DNA of 64,000 bases from Megalonaias nervosa (taxonomy: Eukaryota > Mollusca > Bivalvia > Unionida > Unionidae): assembly GCA_016617855.1 (NCBI GenBank), contig JAECUM010006807.1:42499-106498 (forward strand), read 5' to 3'. This document shows, piece by piece, positions 1 to 13,166 of this stretch. Both the position numbers and the translations under genes were made by a program. The notes beneath the pieces are model-generated. The model was not told the DNA's origin and did no database searches. It was given only the letters and a program-made list of their open reading frames with translations. Positions within the stretch are counted from its first letter, which is position 1. Each line of letters opens with the position of its first letter.

Positions 1-639
1 AGGCATGATACGGGGCTGTACATATGTACTGATACATTCCTATACAGCTCTGTGTTACACACGAAGTGCATAGAGTTGCCTAAACCCTGTATTAGGTCAG
101 TATAAAGACTGCTTTGCCATGGCATGGTTTTTTATTGTTGTTACTGTAGTACGCAAGTCATAAACAGTCTGAAATAGTTTGTTTCATTAAATTAGGATAT
201 TGGTGTTGCAGCATAACTCCAAGTTCATAAATACAATACCATTCAATATTTGCCTTTATATTGAACTTGTTTTATCAGCCCCTGTCTTTTTGTGGATGCT
301 CTCGATTTGCCTTGGGCCAATGAAACCAGGATATACGTAATTACATGAAAAAACCTATAAAAATGTCACTGCCAACGCAAACATTTTATAACAGCATAAT
401 GAACGATTTATCGTTGTTATAATCAAAATTAGAGTGAAGGGACGCCTGTTAATAACGACCAGAACGAGTCAGCCCATTTACTGGCCGATATATACAGGTT
501 TGAGTATAATAGGATTAGGCAGTACCAAATAATGTATCACACAATACAATTGGCTATAATGAACCGCAAATCAAACGAGATGAAATTTTACTGACCGGAT
601 TCAATAAAGTCGTTTCAAATAAATTTGTATGTTAAGTAG

Positions 640-735
640 TTAGCGTCTGGAACACTGGACTCGTACGTATAAAGCAGTTGACGTATGGAACACTGGACTC
701 GTACGTATAAAGCAGTTGACGTATGAAACACTGGA
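640..735. repeat. Short tandem repeat, 38-bp unit
   Basis: About two and a half copies of a unit containing GGAACACTGGACTCGTACGT are in direct tandem. The rest of 1-1076 shows no convincing coding frame, only AT-rich non-coding sequence. Confidence 0.7.
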
Positions 736-1076
736 TACCAAAGGATGAAGCAATGAGTGCGTGGGAATAATTCATGCGTTTCTGAAGTTTTTATATGCCG
801 ATAATTTTAATTTAAACATAAAATAACTTATTTTCTTTGCTCCAAATTCATATCGCACAGAGGTTATATCCTTTCATTAGTAAAGTGCAACATTTCAGGT
901 TGTATTTCCTATTTTTACAGACAATTCATGTGTTAAGCTTCATGCACAATATAGGCCTAGAAGACATGCCATCACATTCATACTAAAGATCGATATGTTA
1001 AAACCTGAAACACCATGTCATATAATTATAGTCCACTTCAAATTATATATCTCGATAAACTAGAAAGAAAAATTAC

Positions 1077-1642
1077 CTCTTATTGCTTCAACCCTTGCAA
1101 TGTCCGCCCCATGCTCTTTGAATTCGAGTTTTTTTCCACCCATTGTAGTCGGCATGTCTCGCACAAGATGTATAACATTGGAATATATATGTATGAAATA
1201 GTCCCAATACCTTCCAAATGGTAGATTTGGACCATGAATTAACATAAAACAAGGCGTTTGGAATCGAACTGCACTTATTAAACTCATTAGTGTGTAAATA
1301 TTCAAGGATTTGTAGCCATACAAAACGTAATGAAACACATTCGGAATAGATTTGCCATCATTGCAGCATTTATTGATTACTCCATGCAGGCAAGGCTTCC
1401 CGAAGGGGATATGGTAAATGTCTGACGTATTTGCGGTTTCGGTGACAACAAGTCTTTCATGACCGTCGGTGCAGTCAAATTTAAAAGGAGACACTTTTTC
1501 TGAGGTACGTCTAAACACATTTCTGGACACTTAACTTTGTGTTGATGCGCCCAGTCAGATTCGTCTCTGGCTTTCTCCGGAGTTATCAATGGTCCGAGAG
1601 GAATAAATGCGCAGGTTACATTCTTTTCAATTGGCTCAAGAC
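1077..1642 (-). pseudogene. Internal exon of a glycosyltransferase-like gene (GT32/DXD-like family), frameshifted
   Basis: On the minus strand a coding block is bounded upstream by a pyrimidine-rich acceptor (TTTTTCAG at 1643) and downstream by a donor (AG/GTAATT at 1076). The protein runs from LEPIEKNVTCAFIPL through IPNVFHYVLYG and HGPNLPFGRYWDYF to EHGADIARVEAI. The sequence IPN-hH-hG, a cysteine-rich N-terminal part and EHxADhARhxxh resemble the Golgi-type glycosyltransferases with a DXD sugar-binding region that are abundant in molluscs. The DXD exon would lie further down the minus strand and I do not find it before the window edge. One frameshift near 1497 splits the exon into two frames, so this is a pseudogene or an assembly error. 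The family call is from memory of the motif and is moderate. Confidence 0.5.
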
Positions 1643-2211
1643 CTGAAAAAATGTGGATGTCAACTTATTTTATCCCTTTTACTTTCAATTTCATTTTTGA
1701 AGCTGTCGGATAAGATTGCTACTATATCAATGTACGATTTATTTTCTTATTTTTGTTTCCTTTTGGTGATAGTCGCTTGCAAACGCCCTTTGTTATATTC
1801 AAACTAGCATACAGTTTGGTGAATCACGTTTAATGTTCCTCTTACAATGCATTGAACAATGTTTTACTCGCTCCTTAGCGTTGTTTGTTTGTAAGACCTT
1901 TATCAAAAATAAAGAAAAAGTGGCTGGACCTGTAAACTAACTGCATAAGAGAGATAGGTATATTGACACTAACAAAACATAGTTGAATATGGTTCGAGAT
2001 TTTTACTAACTCGTTTTTTTCCGTTATTTGCTTCTTTATTTATTTCTGTTTGATATATTATCGTATCAAGAAAGTTTGCTTTTATATACGAATATCAGTC
2101 GGACTCCTCTCCCTGGTATTGTCGAATCTCCAATTTGCAGCTCCTAATGAACCGGTCGGTACTTTATCTGCGACAACGGATAGTATATCTTGGGATTTAT
2201 CCATACTTGAT

Positions 2212-2214
<3 letters not shown>

Positions 2215-2256
<42 letters not shown>

Positions 2257-2262
2257 GCTTAC
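2215..2262. repeat. (TAA)n microsatellite
   Basis: A run of about 15 TAA/ATA triplets; the isoleucine-rich reading frame across it is an artefact of the repeat. Confidence 0.9.
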
Positions 2263-2264
2263 AG

Positions 2265-2460
2265 TATTGTGAATTAAATCCAAATTGTCCTAAAGTTATC
2301 TAACAAGTCCAATATGATAGAGTAGTCCGAATGAATTTCAGTCTTGAATATGCTGATGTAACAAAAGCCTGGAACAGTGTTGATGTGTTAAAAGTCTAGC
2401 TGTATCTCAAATGTCTCTAAATAAATTCAATATCATCCCAAAATAGTGGTTTTGAACAAA
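2265..2460 (+). repeat. Dispersed repeat family, copy 1 of 3
   Basis: This stretch begins ATTGTGAATTAAATCC and contains TCCGAATGAATTTCAGTC, TGCTGATGTA and AATGTCTCTAAA in order. The same landmarks occur in the same order near 51438-51660 and 52728-52925. No coding potential is seen, so it looks like an interspersed non-autonomous element. Confidence 0.6.
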
Positions 2461-2576
2461 GGTCACACACATAATATAAATTTAATTTACATCCTAGTTG
2501 CAACACTGACCCTTTGTTAACGCTGGTATGTTCAAGGATCCAATAAGAGGAGTAATATGCATGACATACTTAATAG

Positions 2577-3055
2577 AAGGCACCCTCTCCTATAGCAATA
2601 CTATACATGATATGCTTGATATAAGGCACCCTCTCCTATAGCAATACTATGCATGATATGCATGATAGAAGGCACCCTCTCCTATAGCAATACTATGCAT
2701 GATATGCATGATAGAAGGCACCCTCTTCTAGAGCAATACTATGCATACTATGTTTGATAGAAGGCACCCTCTCCTGTAGCAATACTATGCATGGTATGCT
2801 TGATAGAAGGCACCCTCTCCTGTAGCAATAATACACATGATATGCTTGATATAAGGCACCCTGTCCTGTAGCAATACTATGCATGGTATGCTTGATATAA
2901 GGCACACTCTCCTATAGCAATACTATACACGGTATGCTTGATAGAAGGCACACTCTCCGATAGCAGTACTATACATGATATGCTTGATATAAGGCACCCT
3001 CTCCTATAGCAATACTATGCATGATATGCTTGATAGAAGGCACCCTCTCCTATAA
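2577..3055. repeat. Minisatellite, 46-bp unit, about 10-11 copies
   Basis: A head-to-tail array of a unit with core GGCACCCTCTCCTATAGC followed by AATACTATGCATGATATGC. Copies differ by a few substitutions (CTATAG/CTGTAG, GCATGATAG/GCTTGATAT). There are no spacers between units, so it is an ordinary minisatellite. Confidence 0.9.
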
Positions 3056-3417
3056 AATACTTTACGTAATTTCATGGTTTCTTAGAACAGCGTTATGGTG
3101 ACGGATCAATGTAATAATAACATGGAAGTTAAATCTCTCCATGCGTTTCATGAGCTAAATGGAACAAATCACAGTTGCATCCCACAATCAGTAATCTCGT
3201 TTCTTATGCTCTTTATGATTACAAATTTATTTAATTTTACAGCGTACATATTTCTGCAAGAACTAAGAAAAATGAAGTATTTGATAAAATTAATAAAGCC
3301 TGTAAAATACACATTTTGAGGTTAATTTAAATAAAAAGCATGGCATCATATAATTCTGCATCACTAGCACTTTTAAAACACGGAAGATAACCTGCAAAAG
3401 CATGCAAAATAGTTAAA

Positions 3418-3796
3418 TGGAATGGTCTATGTACCCAGTAAATGGAATGGTCTATGTACCCTGTAATTGGAATGGTCTATGTACCCAATAATTGGAATGG
3501 TCTATGTACCCAATAATTGGAATGGTCTATGTACCCAATAATTGGAATGGTCTATGCACCCAGTAATTGGAATGGTCTATGTACCCAATAATTGGAATGG
3601 TCAATGTACCCAATAATTGGAATGGTCAATGTACCCAATAATTGGAAGGGTCAATGTACCCAATAATTGGAATGGTCTATGTACCCAATAATTGGAATGG
3701 TCTATGTACCCAATAAATGGAATGGTCTATGTACCCAATAATTGGAATGGTCTATGTACCCAATAATTGGAATGGTCTATGTACCCAATAATTGGT
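3418..3796. repeat. Minisatellite, 25-bp unit, about 15 copies
   Basis: Tandem units of AATTGGAATGGTCTATGTAC plus CCAAT, nearly identical in most copies, with a few TCAATG variants in the middle. From 3797 to 4570 I see only non-coding AT-rich sequence. Confidence 0.92.
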
Positions 3797-4570
3797 GAGT
3801 ATACAGTCCTTCAATGTAGCCGGCTATGTATATTAGGTATAAAAAAAACAAGGAATAAAATCAAAACTCACATCAGCACAGTTACGTTGTCTTTATTTTA
3901 GAAGAGTTTCAATCACATGACAGGCTAGTAAAAAAGAACACAAACAATACGGATATTAATTTCGCAGTTCCATCTCTGCTTGTAGTGGAAAGACCTTCAT
4001 GTTTAATTTTATAACATGACTCACATCCTACTTTTGACTTGCTTTATTGATTTAATTCGGATGCAAAGAGTTCTGGTCAGGTGTTTTTTTATGGCACAGC
4101 ATGCCGATTTGTTAGTAGTAACCAAATGGGTTATAATTTCTTAAACGTTGCACGACACATTTTAAAAATCACTGCTTATAGTGATGTGGTGTGATGCAAC
4201 CGCTAAAAAGGGTAAGAAAGGTAAGCAGAGGAACGTTTTGCACATACTGCAAGAATTAACTATGTTGGTAATGTTTATAATGAAACTTTTTTCAACTTTA
4301 TTGCACATAGTGAAGAGGTCTAATGAAAAACAAAACATTTTGCCGTTTAAAAATGCAGTCAGGGCAAGTTGAACCAGATGGAACATTTTATACCCGTTTA
4401 TCATTCCATTGTGTATAACTAATGTTTAGAATATCCATCTAATGCCTTTTTATGCGTATGTTTGGAGAATTATTTTGTTAATCTCCTTATCCTCCATAGG
4501 TTTCCAAGTAGCAAACAAAGATGGCAATATAGGAAAAGCCTAGTATTAACCATCGTGCAATGAAAGTAAT

Positions 4571-4765
4571 CTATACTCGCTCGATGATCTCTGCATCATT
4601 GTTCCACCACGTATGTTGTATATTGCCTCTGTCCTCTTCAAGACGTGAAGTAAATTTGGAAACATGACTTGGCATAAGCATTTCAATCCCATAAGAGAAA
4701 TGACGATTGCTACACACAGTCTGAACTTTCTCAAAAGCCTCATTACTAGGAATTACTTGAAGTAT
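4571..4765 (-). other. Candidate terminal coding exon, unidentified
   Basis: On the minus strand a splice-acceptor-like CTATTTTCAG ends at 4766 and is followed in phase by 64 open codons and a TAG stop. The peptide starts ILQVIPSNEAF and ends NNDAEIIERV. Both an acceptor and a long open phase in AT-rich DNA suggest a last exon, but I recognise no family and see no partner exon. It could be chance. Confidence 0.3.
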
Positions 4766-5600
4766 CTGAAAATAGACAAATGCATGCAGAAGTGTTTGGA
4801 CAAATGAGGTTACTAACCTGCATTTATTAGGAACAGCAACTGTGTAGATATTACGGTCATCTTACGCAAATCTGTCTCAAAACAGGACAGATAGATTCAA
4901 CTATGTTACCTTATTACTGGTTGTCCTTCTTATCATGGCATAATTCTACCTATAAATCAACACCCAATTACACATTGTATTGTCGAATATTTTGAGTTTC
5001 TGTTGAATCGTGCTTCTGATTGTCCAACAAATTACTTCATCGTGTAATCTCTTTTTATATTATCATTGATTTTAATCCACCTTTTCCTTCCTTGTTCCTT
5101 ATGTTCGTCATGTTTCCTGCCAATAGTAAACAAATGCTATCTCATCTAATAACATACGTTTGAAGCATGATTTGTGTTTTTCTTCGTCTGTCGCTTCATC
5201 TTGTCATTATTTATACACTGCCCACTATTAAATTAAGATTTTATCTTTAACAGACCATCACCTGATGTTTAGGAAACGTACTTTTAATGAATCATGTAAT
5301 ATGCAATAAATAACAGCATATTAAACAAAATAGCTGATTTGAAAGAATACATCAATTTGACATGGTACATTGCAGAACGAGCTTTACCAAGATTAATGTA
5401 AACTGTTTATCTTCTGTGTCGTATCGAGGAATAGCCGTATGTATAATAAAAATATAATATGTTGGAATTATTTTATGAAAGTATAGAATGTAGGAGGATG
5501 ATTTGCTTATTCAACATATATAGTTCTTTGTCAGTGATACGCTCGAATTTATATTATATTTTACAGGCATTCTACAACAAATATGACTGTAATAGCATTT
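4766..5600. other. No feature seen
   Basis: AT-rich host sequence without long frames, strong repeats or RNA-like structure. Confidence 0.5.
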
Positions 5601-6060
5601 TAAATCTGAGTCGCACATTTATCGATCAATAGTGATGCGGAATTAATTGATATTATTTTTGCAGTACGACTGCTACATCATATATATCACTCGACAGTGA
5701 CTATCAATATTATTTTTACAGTATGATAATTATACCACATGAAAACACTCAACTGCGTTCTAAAGTTAAGTAATATTACCTTTGCAATAGGACAGTCATA
5801 ACAAATACATCACATATAGGCGATCTGAAGTTAACAAATATTTTTTCTACAAAAGGACAATCATACCATATATATCTCTCAATGGTAATGTGAAGATAAG
5901 TAATATTATTATGATAGGACAATAATACCACATGTATCCATCAGTAGTGATATGAAGTTAAGTGATATTGTTTCTACAGTAGCACAATAATACGACATGT
6001 TTCTTTCATTATTGATGAGCGGTTAGGTAATAATATTTTTACAATATGACAACCATGCCT
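5600..6060. repeat. Degenerate tandem repeat, about 70-80 bp unit
   Basis: About six diverged copies share the order AAGTTAAGTAATATTA, TTTCTACA, GGACAATCATACCA and ATATATCTCTCA. Unit boundaries are blurred, as in an old satellite-like array. Confidence 0.6.
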
Positions 6061-8284
6061 CAAATAGGTGGCAAATTTATTGACAATCATCGTAATGGTA
6101 AACCTCATAGAGTGATATATTTCCTTTAGTGTGATATATTTCCTTTAGCCTATACTTTGAAATGTAGTTATGTATAGTTTGTCTAAGAATACTTTATAAA
6201 AAGGTTATGAGACATTTTCATCTTTGTTTTACAGTTATATGTCTTCAAGGTTTTCTTTGTTTTTTATAATATTCTCCCAGTTTCTAGGCATAGCATGGGG
6301 AATTGCATGCCATTTCCTAAAATACATCGATTTTATGATTTTCGCTTAAATACTATATAGGTGTCAAATATATAGAATATTGCATAAATATAGAAAAGCA
6401 TATTTAAACAACGTTTGTCTATAGGCGTTTCCTCCATAATTGTATTATAATTGCGGTACCACAATGTCAGTGGTAATATACCTTCAGGTTTTGTAGCGGA
6501 CTAAATATCCAGTTCAGACGCATTAGCGACTGCAGTTAGAAAGACAGTTTTATCTCCTCAGAGTGTTTATAATACTGATGTTGCCAGGGAACATGATGAT
6601 GAGCTTAAGTTAGAGAATTTTGATAAAATCATAGGACATAACGAATTTTATTTATTTTAATAATCGTTTACAAGAAAGCATCGCATGTCTTTATCACTAT
6701 TCCCACTATAATGCAAATTTGATGTATTATCCTAAAGTTCTTCAATAAAATATTTTAGAGGTTCTGGTAATAATATGAATCAATGAAAATATGGGCAAAG
6801 TTAAAATTTTGTCACTAATTTAACGTAATGGAGAAATATTTATAAATTAAAAATTTGCTAATAGTTTCTTGGTTGCATCTAAAGTGTGTGTGCAGTTTAT
6901 AAACGTACCTGTTGGTCGCTAAGACTGAATGTAATTTAAAAGTTAAAAGATCATCCGTGATTCCTGATAATAATCCTTGGTGTCAAAAACCGTTCAACAC
7001 ATCCCATTTTCGAGCCAACCCATACAATGTATGGTCCTTGACAAGGTTTGTTCTTATTTCTGAGATTGCATCTAATGCAGGGTAAGGAGATTTATCATGA
7101 TAATAACATAATCTTGTTCATAGGGACTTAGATACATAGCTATAATCATCTGCATACAGGGTTTTTTTTTTAGATATTCAGAATTATTAAGATCAGTTCT
7201 GTTTATATGTGGGTTTTTTATGCTAGCTTTTAATATTCCTACTGCCATAATATACACGCATGGAGAGGGGATGTTGTGATCTCATCTGATTCCCATTTCA
7301 ATAGCAAAAACATGTGAATAATATCCATTATTTGTTCCACATGTAGATAATGCATGACAGGATACTTAAAAGCAATATTAATATATAGACCGAATCCAAA
7401 ACGTTCTAAGATTGTAAAATAAGAGGCCATTCAAAAGAAACAGAAAGGTTTTTCCAAATGTCAGTCATGACAAATACTAATTGAATTTCTTTCTCTTCTG
7501 TTGTTTTCAATCAAATCTTAAATGAGTTAAGTACAATAGATATACGTTTAATAAAAGCCTGACTGAGTTTGCGAAGTACCTTTTGTGATAGCTTTTAATT
7601 CTTTTCGCTACATCCGATAAACAATTTAGAAATAGGCATTACAAAAAATACATTTCTGCTTTTATTCAAACAGATGTGTAAAGGTCTTTTCCCTCCTATA
7701 AATGTAAGACACCATTTTGTAAATGTAAGACATCATTTTGTGGAACAGAAAAATTTTTTCAATATGCATTGTAAGTCTCTCCTCTGTCATCTTTTCCTGT
7801 ATTTTCTAAGTGTCATTAGCTGCAAAAATTCCAGAATAACTCATTATGAGTAGAAAAACAGAGAAGTGGAACTATTTGCATTCCTATAATTTGTATTATT
7901 CGATGGCATCAAAGGCAGTGTTTTATTGTATTTTGCATATTCATGATCATCCAAGGGACTGCTGCTGAATTTCTATATCCTCGTCCGCTTTATCGGTCCT
8001 TGAATTTTAAAGATAAAGTGACAGAACAGTTATATAACTTTTAATGACGGTCCACATCGGATTTTCCAATGACTGTTTGAAGGATAGTTGGTACCGAAAT
8101 AAATTCAAGTCTGGCTTTTTTATACTAAAGGTGGTTCCAACTAGATCGTTTTGTATTCCGGATTTCCCTCACGCCATGCATCTATTAGATCAAACTCTTT
8201 CATTGTGTTCAGTGTGTTTGGTTATTTACTGTACTGCAACCTAGCAATTTATTTAGTGCCCAGAAAATTTGGAGTAAAGAAGCT
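6061..8284. other. No gene seen
   Basis: AT-rich host sequence. Short frames in it have no recognisable motifs or splice context. A short direct duplication (TGTGATATATTTCCTTTAG) lies near 6115-6150. Confidence 0.5.
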
Positions 8285-8375
8285 GACCCTGGTTGGTCTG
8301 ATGGTAGAATTCTAACCCTCACCCTTTCATTCGTGAGTCCGGCATGCTAACCGCTGAGCCACCGCAGCTGTCCTC
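8285..8375 (-). repeat. tRNA-derived remnant (SINE-like head)
   Basis: The minus strand reads GGTGGCTCAGCGGTTAGCAT, which matches a Pol III A box in a tRNA D-arm context. A degenerate B box (GGTTAGAATTC) follows about 45 bases later. The acceptor arms do not pair, so it is not a functional tRNA; a tRNA-derived SINE fragment is the best reading. Confidence 0.45.
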
Positions 8376-8787
8376 AAACTCTTTCACTAATGCAGGTATT
8401 TGATCCCATACGAGTTCTTGTTAAGGGCAGGGGAGAGCGTATAATACACAGTGTTCATAGTGTTGTAAGGAGGTACCTTTCAGTCCGCATGTGTACTTCT
8501 TGATCTTTTGATGATAATTAGTTATCTGTGCCAACAAAGTAGTAAATGAAACTCTCGGTGATTTTTGTTTGACCCGTAGCCCGCTGCCAAAATTAGATCA
8601 AAATATTTTATTACTGTTTTTTTTTAAAAGGAAATTCCCAGCTGTTTCCTTTGCTTCCAGAATGATCTTTAAACAGAATAGTCACACCTCATATTCAACT
8701 GGATTAAAATCAAAGGCTTCAGTCTACCCATTTCTCCACTATTTGTTTCAAATGTTTACTTGGAAAGTAATGTAATCTCTGCATCTA

Positions 8788-8788
<1 letters not shown>

Positions 8789-8864
<76 letters not shown>
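8789..8864. repeat. (TA)n microsatellite
   Basis: About 37 perfect TA dinucleotides. The tyrosine-isoleucine frame crossing it on the minus strand is an artefact. Confidence 0.95.
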
Positions 8865-8867
<3 letters not shown>

Positions 8868-9092
8868 TCTTATACTATTCCCGCGAATATACGATGTTAG
8901 CATGAATGAAGTCATATAATGGTAAAATAGTTCAATATATATTTTATATGACAAGATGTTCCCTGATATATTATCAAGATGTTCATCCACATTTAGACCT
9001 AACTCAGCCGTTGTATAAAATTATTCTTGTATATCGTATACATCATATAAATTACTAAAAAGGACCATGCTTGTTTGTTCATTTTATTGCTA

Positions 9093-9096
<4 letters not shown>

Positions 9097-9139
<43 letters not shown>
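9097..9139. repeat. (GA)n microsatellite
   Basis: About 21 GA dinucleotides. A shorter GA run lies at 44201-44218. Confidence 0.95.
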
Positions 9140-9142
<3 letters not shown>

Positions 9143-10390
9143 TAAATATTTAGAAAAGGTTTTAATAATACACCTTATCAAAAAATAAACGTGGAATGTC
9201 TTACTGAAGTCCAGAACGATTGTATTAACATGGTTTTATGCTCTTTGAATTCAAAGTTAGTTGAAGATTATGAATTAATATGAACTATTGGTATATTAAT
9301 AACTAAAATATGAGTACGTATTTGTATATACATATGAGTATTTAGGACGTGTATGTTCTTTGCAATATATTCCCATTTAATGATATGATTGTAACCATAC
9401 TCTAAGTCAATTTGTCAAGTTTCAATAAGTATTTGTCATATATGCAGCATGCTAAAATCATCTTTGCATCATACTAATCGCAGCGACTTAAAAGGTTACA
9501 CCAACTATGCAACATGATCAATATCTTCTATAACCATGATACCGTCGATTATCATATAAAGTCACACATAAACATGCACTGTAAAAGATGGAGAGAAACA
9601 GGAGGAAAAGAAAACACTATCATAAGAAGGAAAGAAATGAGTGACAGGAGAAGAAAATACTCGTTAGAAAGAAAAGAGTGATACAGAGAAATGAAGATTA
9701 AAGAGGATAACATTCAAAAGTTAACATTTCGGCTGGTGTATTATTCAGGGGAATGAAAATGCAAAAAGGAGTTGAGCTAATAAACATAGACTGATAGTAA
9801 ATGTAATGATACGGATAACTGCAAATAATAATAATGTTCAATGTATCTCAAACAAACGATGAAAGACACTTCCTCTTCTACACAATAATGTACTTCGTCA
9901 AATCTTATGACATGAGGGATCCTTCATGTGTTTTGCAGCACTTTTAGGTATATCTTGGACCGTCCTGTCTTCGAACGATCTAAGTAACGTTTGTAGCTTT
10001 TCTAAGTACCAAATCACGGTCCACCCGCCTCATAAGTCAAACAATGATAGATTTATTATATCACCTAAACTTAACCTGAAAAAATATTTCAATGTGTTTC
10101 CATGTACAGGAGAAAACTAATTCACATTGCTCTCCGTTATTTCATTCACCCGCTGACCTGGATTATAATCATCCGACAAAACGAGTCGATATTTTCCAAT
10201 ACAAATGCAGTACACTTTTTATTATATACTCATTTTCTGATTCTACTAAAGGATTAATTATAATAAAACTTCACTACAAGGAACAGAGTAATTGAATTTA
10301 TGCTGTATTCCAAACTTAATACACAACTACAGATGCATCAATAACAATATTAATGCGCACATAACTCCGCCCGGCGAAAGTTGAACTTAG
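9140..10390. other. No gene seen
   Basis: AT-rich host DNA with one purine-rich stretch around 9585-9720. No coding frame with recognisable motifs. Confidence 0.5.
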
Positions 10391-10394
10391 TCGT

Positions 10395-11035
10395 GCGCTC
10401 GACATCACTTTCAAAAGGAATTGCCGTTTTGGTCAACTTAAAACTGAAACTTAGAGTCATAATGTGAATAAATGCGCATAGCAACAACTTTTCCAGTTGT
10501 CTGGAATGAATGGATTTTGTTTTTTTGTTTTTTTTTATTCTACTAAATTTCGTGAAATATTCTGGATTTATCTTTGTCGATTCCACATGAAGTACATGTG
10601 ATGTGAGCAGCGAGGGATGCGTCTTGATTCATCTGCATGCGTGTTTCTATGCTGTCATTGAATGTTTGGAATCATAATGTTGGAAAAATATGAAATCTTT
10701 CCATTGAAATTATCGCGCGCTCCTCATAACTTTGGAAAGAAAGTGGCGTTTTGGTCTACTTAAAATTTAAATCTAGAGTCATAGTGTGAATGAATTCGAA
10801 TTGCAACAACTTTTCCATTTAATCTGGAATGAATAGATTTTGGTATTTTTGTCGATTCTACGAATTTTCGTGATTATGGGCTGGATTTATCTGTGCCAAT
10901 TCTACATGAAGTTCATCGGGGTTCTGTAGCAAGGGAGCAGCGTGTTGACATCTGCAAGTGTGTTTCTGTTTTGTCATTGAATGTTTGAAATTATAATATG
11001 GGAAAATATGAAGTCTTTCAATTGCAATCAAAAAG
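10395..11035. repeat. Diverged tandem duplication, about 320-bp unit
   Basis: Two adjacent copies share, in the same order, CGTTTTGGTC-ACTTAAAA, TAGAGTCATA-TGTGAAT, GCAACAACTTTTCCA, CTGGAATGAAT and GTCATTGAATGTTTG. The first landmark lies at about 10423 in copy one and 10747 in copy two. I see no coding function. Confidence 0.7.
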
Positions 11036-12395
11036 ACGCTATGGAATATAATGTTTATTTCATTTTGAGTGCAGTAAGGAGGATGTAATTGCGCTAGGAA
11101 TATAGTAGAAATTACAGTACAATTTCGAAACGTGTAATCAAGCTTGAGAACCCATGACATGGCTCTTGTAATTCGGATTTGCAGAACCAAGAAAGTATAT
11201 TTTGAGGACATTCAGGATGTAAAATTGTAAGTATATTTTTTTCCATTCTTATTACCAGCTAAAGAGGACAGTTATGCCTTGTAACTTGCATGTTATTTGT
11301 AGAGACCCAGCAATTGCATGAAATTTGGCGTCTGTCTCTAGCATAATTCCGAAACATTGTATCAAAAAAGTTAACGCGGAATGTGGCAAAGCAGCTGGTT
11401 TATGGCAGTCCACGAAACATCTGATTTAGTTCATTCAGAAACAAAGTTTATCAACCAAAACGTAAAGCGTCTACTACGCGAGTGTACATGATTTGTTTAC
11501 AAAGTAGTTCCTTATACACAATTGTGCACACATGAGTGCAATATGAAGTGCCCGTGAGTGCAATATCGAAAAATATTGCTCTATTCTGACAATGTAAAGT
11601 TAACGGAGAAAAAAATGAGCATATAAAAACATATTTTTTTTTGGTGTATAGAAAAAGTCATATAAGTCATGTTTGCGCATTTACTCATCTTTAACTAAAT
11701 ATATATAGTTCTTTAAAAATGTAATACTAATTTTGTTTAACCAAAGTCTATTCAATTCTAATTATTAAATGCTCTGCACCTCAGCTGTCAATAAGAAACT
11801 TCCAGATGAAAATTATAATGAACTTTTGCAATGGTGGCCAGGTACAAAACTGGGGTAAGAAAAGAGAACGTAAAGAGAGTCTAATCGTCACAATATAGGG
11901 TAGTACGAATTTGTTTATAAACGTGCGTAGCTTTCATTGTAACATCACAAAGAGCGATATTCAATCCGGATAGTACTGGATCACACCTTTAAGGTGATTT
12001 CGTCCAAAAATGTCGACGTAATTTAACATTGATGTTGCCATATGTACTTTTCGGGGCGTGTAAATAACGATCTTCCAAAGGAATATAGATGAATGAGGAT
12101 CCAAATAAAGTGAATAATTGCTATTTACATATATGTACAATCAAATTCTAAATAATGACAATCGCTGCTGAAATAATCGGTATTGATTGCCTACATGACC
12201 TGTGTGATTTTTTCTATTGCACCAATCATTCACTTATTGGAGATTTTGTGCAACTCTGTGATTTGTTCAAGCCGAGGTGAAGAATGTTATGGAAAGATCA
12301 AAGAGTAACCATCTGAAGAACATGACGACATGCAGAAAATTGACTAATGTAGATACAGCATGGTTGCATTTTCCTTCATGTGTTTTCCGAGTGAT
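11036..12395. other. No gene seen; host flank of element 1
   Basis: Non-coding AT-rich sequence up to the insertion site of the large transposon. Confidence 0.5.
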
Positions 12396-12401
12396 TTATA
12401 G
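12396..12401. repeat. Target-site duplication of element 1, left copy
   Basis: TTATAG directly precedes the inverted repeat; ATATAG follows the right inverted repeat at 42076-42081. Five of six bases match. Six-base duplications are characteristic of Polinton integrases. Confidence 0.6.
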
Positions 12402-12652
12402 GAATGGAACAGGTAGGGTGACGTCACGGTACTGGAATTGGCAATAATGTTGCAAGTGGCTGACCTCAATTGGGCCAAACAGAAAACAGTGACAGCGGGA
12501 AAAAACAAGCGGGTAGCGGGTGGCGGGTACGTTTAGCTAGTTCAGCGGTGAAACTATACGAATAATAACGCTTGGCGAGGCGGGTAAACAAACAAACAAA
12601 CAAAGACAAAACAAATACACACAAATAGGGCAAAGAGAGTAAATATCTTTTC
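12402..12652 (+). repeat. Element 1 left terminal inverted repeat
   Basis: Matches the reverse complement of 41775-42075 through GTGACGTCA, CAAGCGGGTAGCGGGTGGCG, GTGAAACTATAC and an inner edge GAGAGTAAAT-CTTTTC. The length difference comes from expansion of CAAA tetranucleotides and a small insertion on the right. Confidence 0.9.
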
Positions 12653-13166
12653 GAGGCAATGAAGTGAGGCTGAAAAGGTCCTTTGGTTTTTTTGCTAACA
12701 CCATTCCGTTAACATAGAAGGCATCTCACGGATCTTCTGCTCTTCCTCAAACTTAGTCTGACCTCTGGACCGTAGATTAAGATTCTTCAGACAGCTTTGT
12801 CTCCTCACATAAATCCATCGTTTGCAAAGAGCTGAATCAGTTATCTGGGTAATAGCCATGATGATTTGACGTACATGGGATAGTCCGGGTGGAACAGCAT
12901 CGACGACAGGAGGGTAGACGATTCTACTCTAGTCCACATCTTGTGACGAGAACAGTTGAAGGGAATGAAGTGAACCGCGATTATTTATAGTGGAAGAGCG
13001 GATCGAAACGGATTGAGTTCTTTCACCAATCCAAACACGCGTTGCAAAATTCAGTCGCAGTGCGGAATCTGTCTTCCAATCCGAAGAGAATTACCTGTGA
13101 CGTCATATTCCCTATATAGGTGCGCTAGCGTCTGTGCGCAGCGAATCCATGCGACAGAGTTAGAAC

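Noticed and set aside
2693..2905. Minus-strand open frame of 70 codons
   Set aside because: It is a by-product of the 46-bp tandem repeat.
2577..3796. Regular repeat arrays that could suggest a CRISPR array
   Set aside because: Units are head-to-tail without unique spacers, and the DNA is eukaryotic; these are minisatellites.
8748..9181. Minus-strand frames with long Y-I and S-L runs
   Set aside because: They read through the TA and GA microsatellites.
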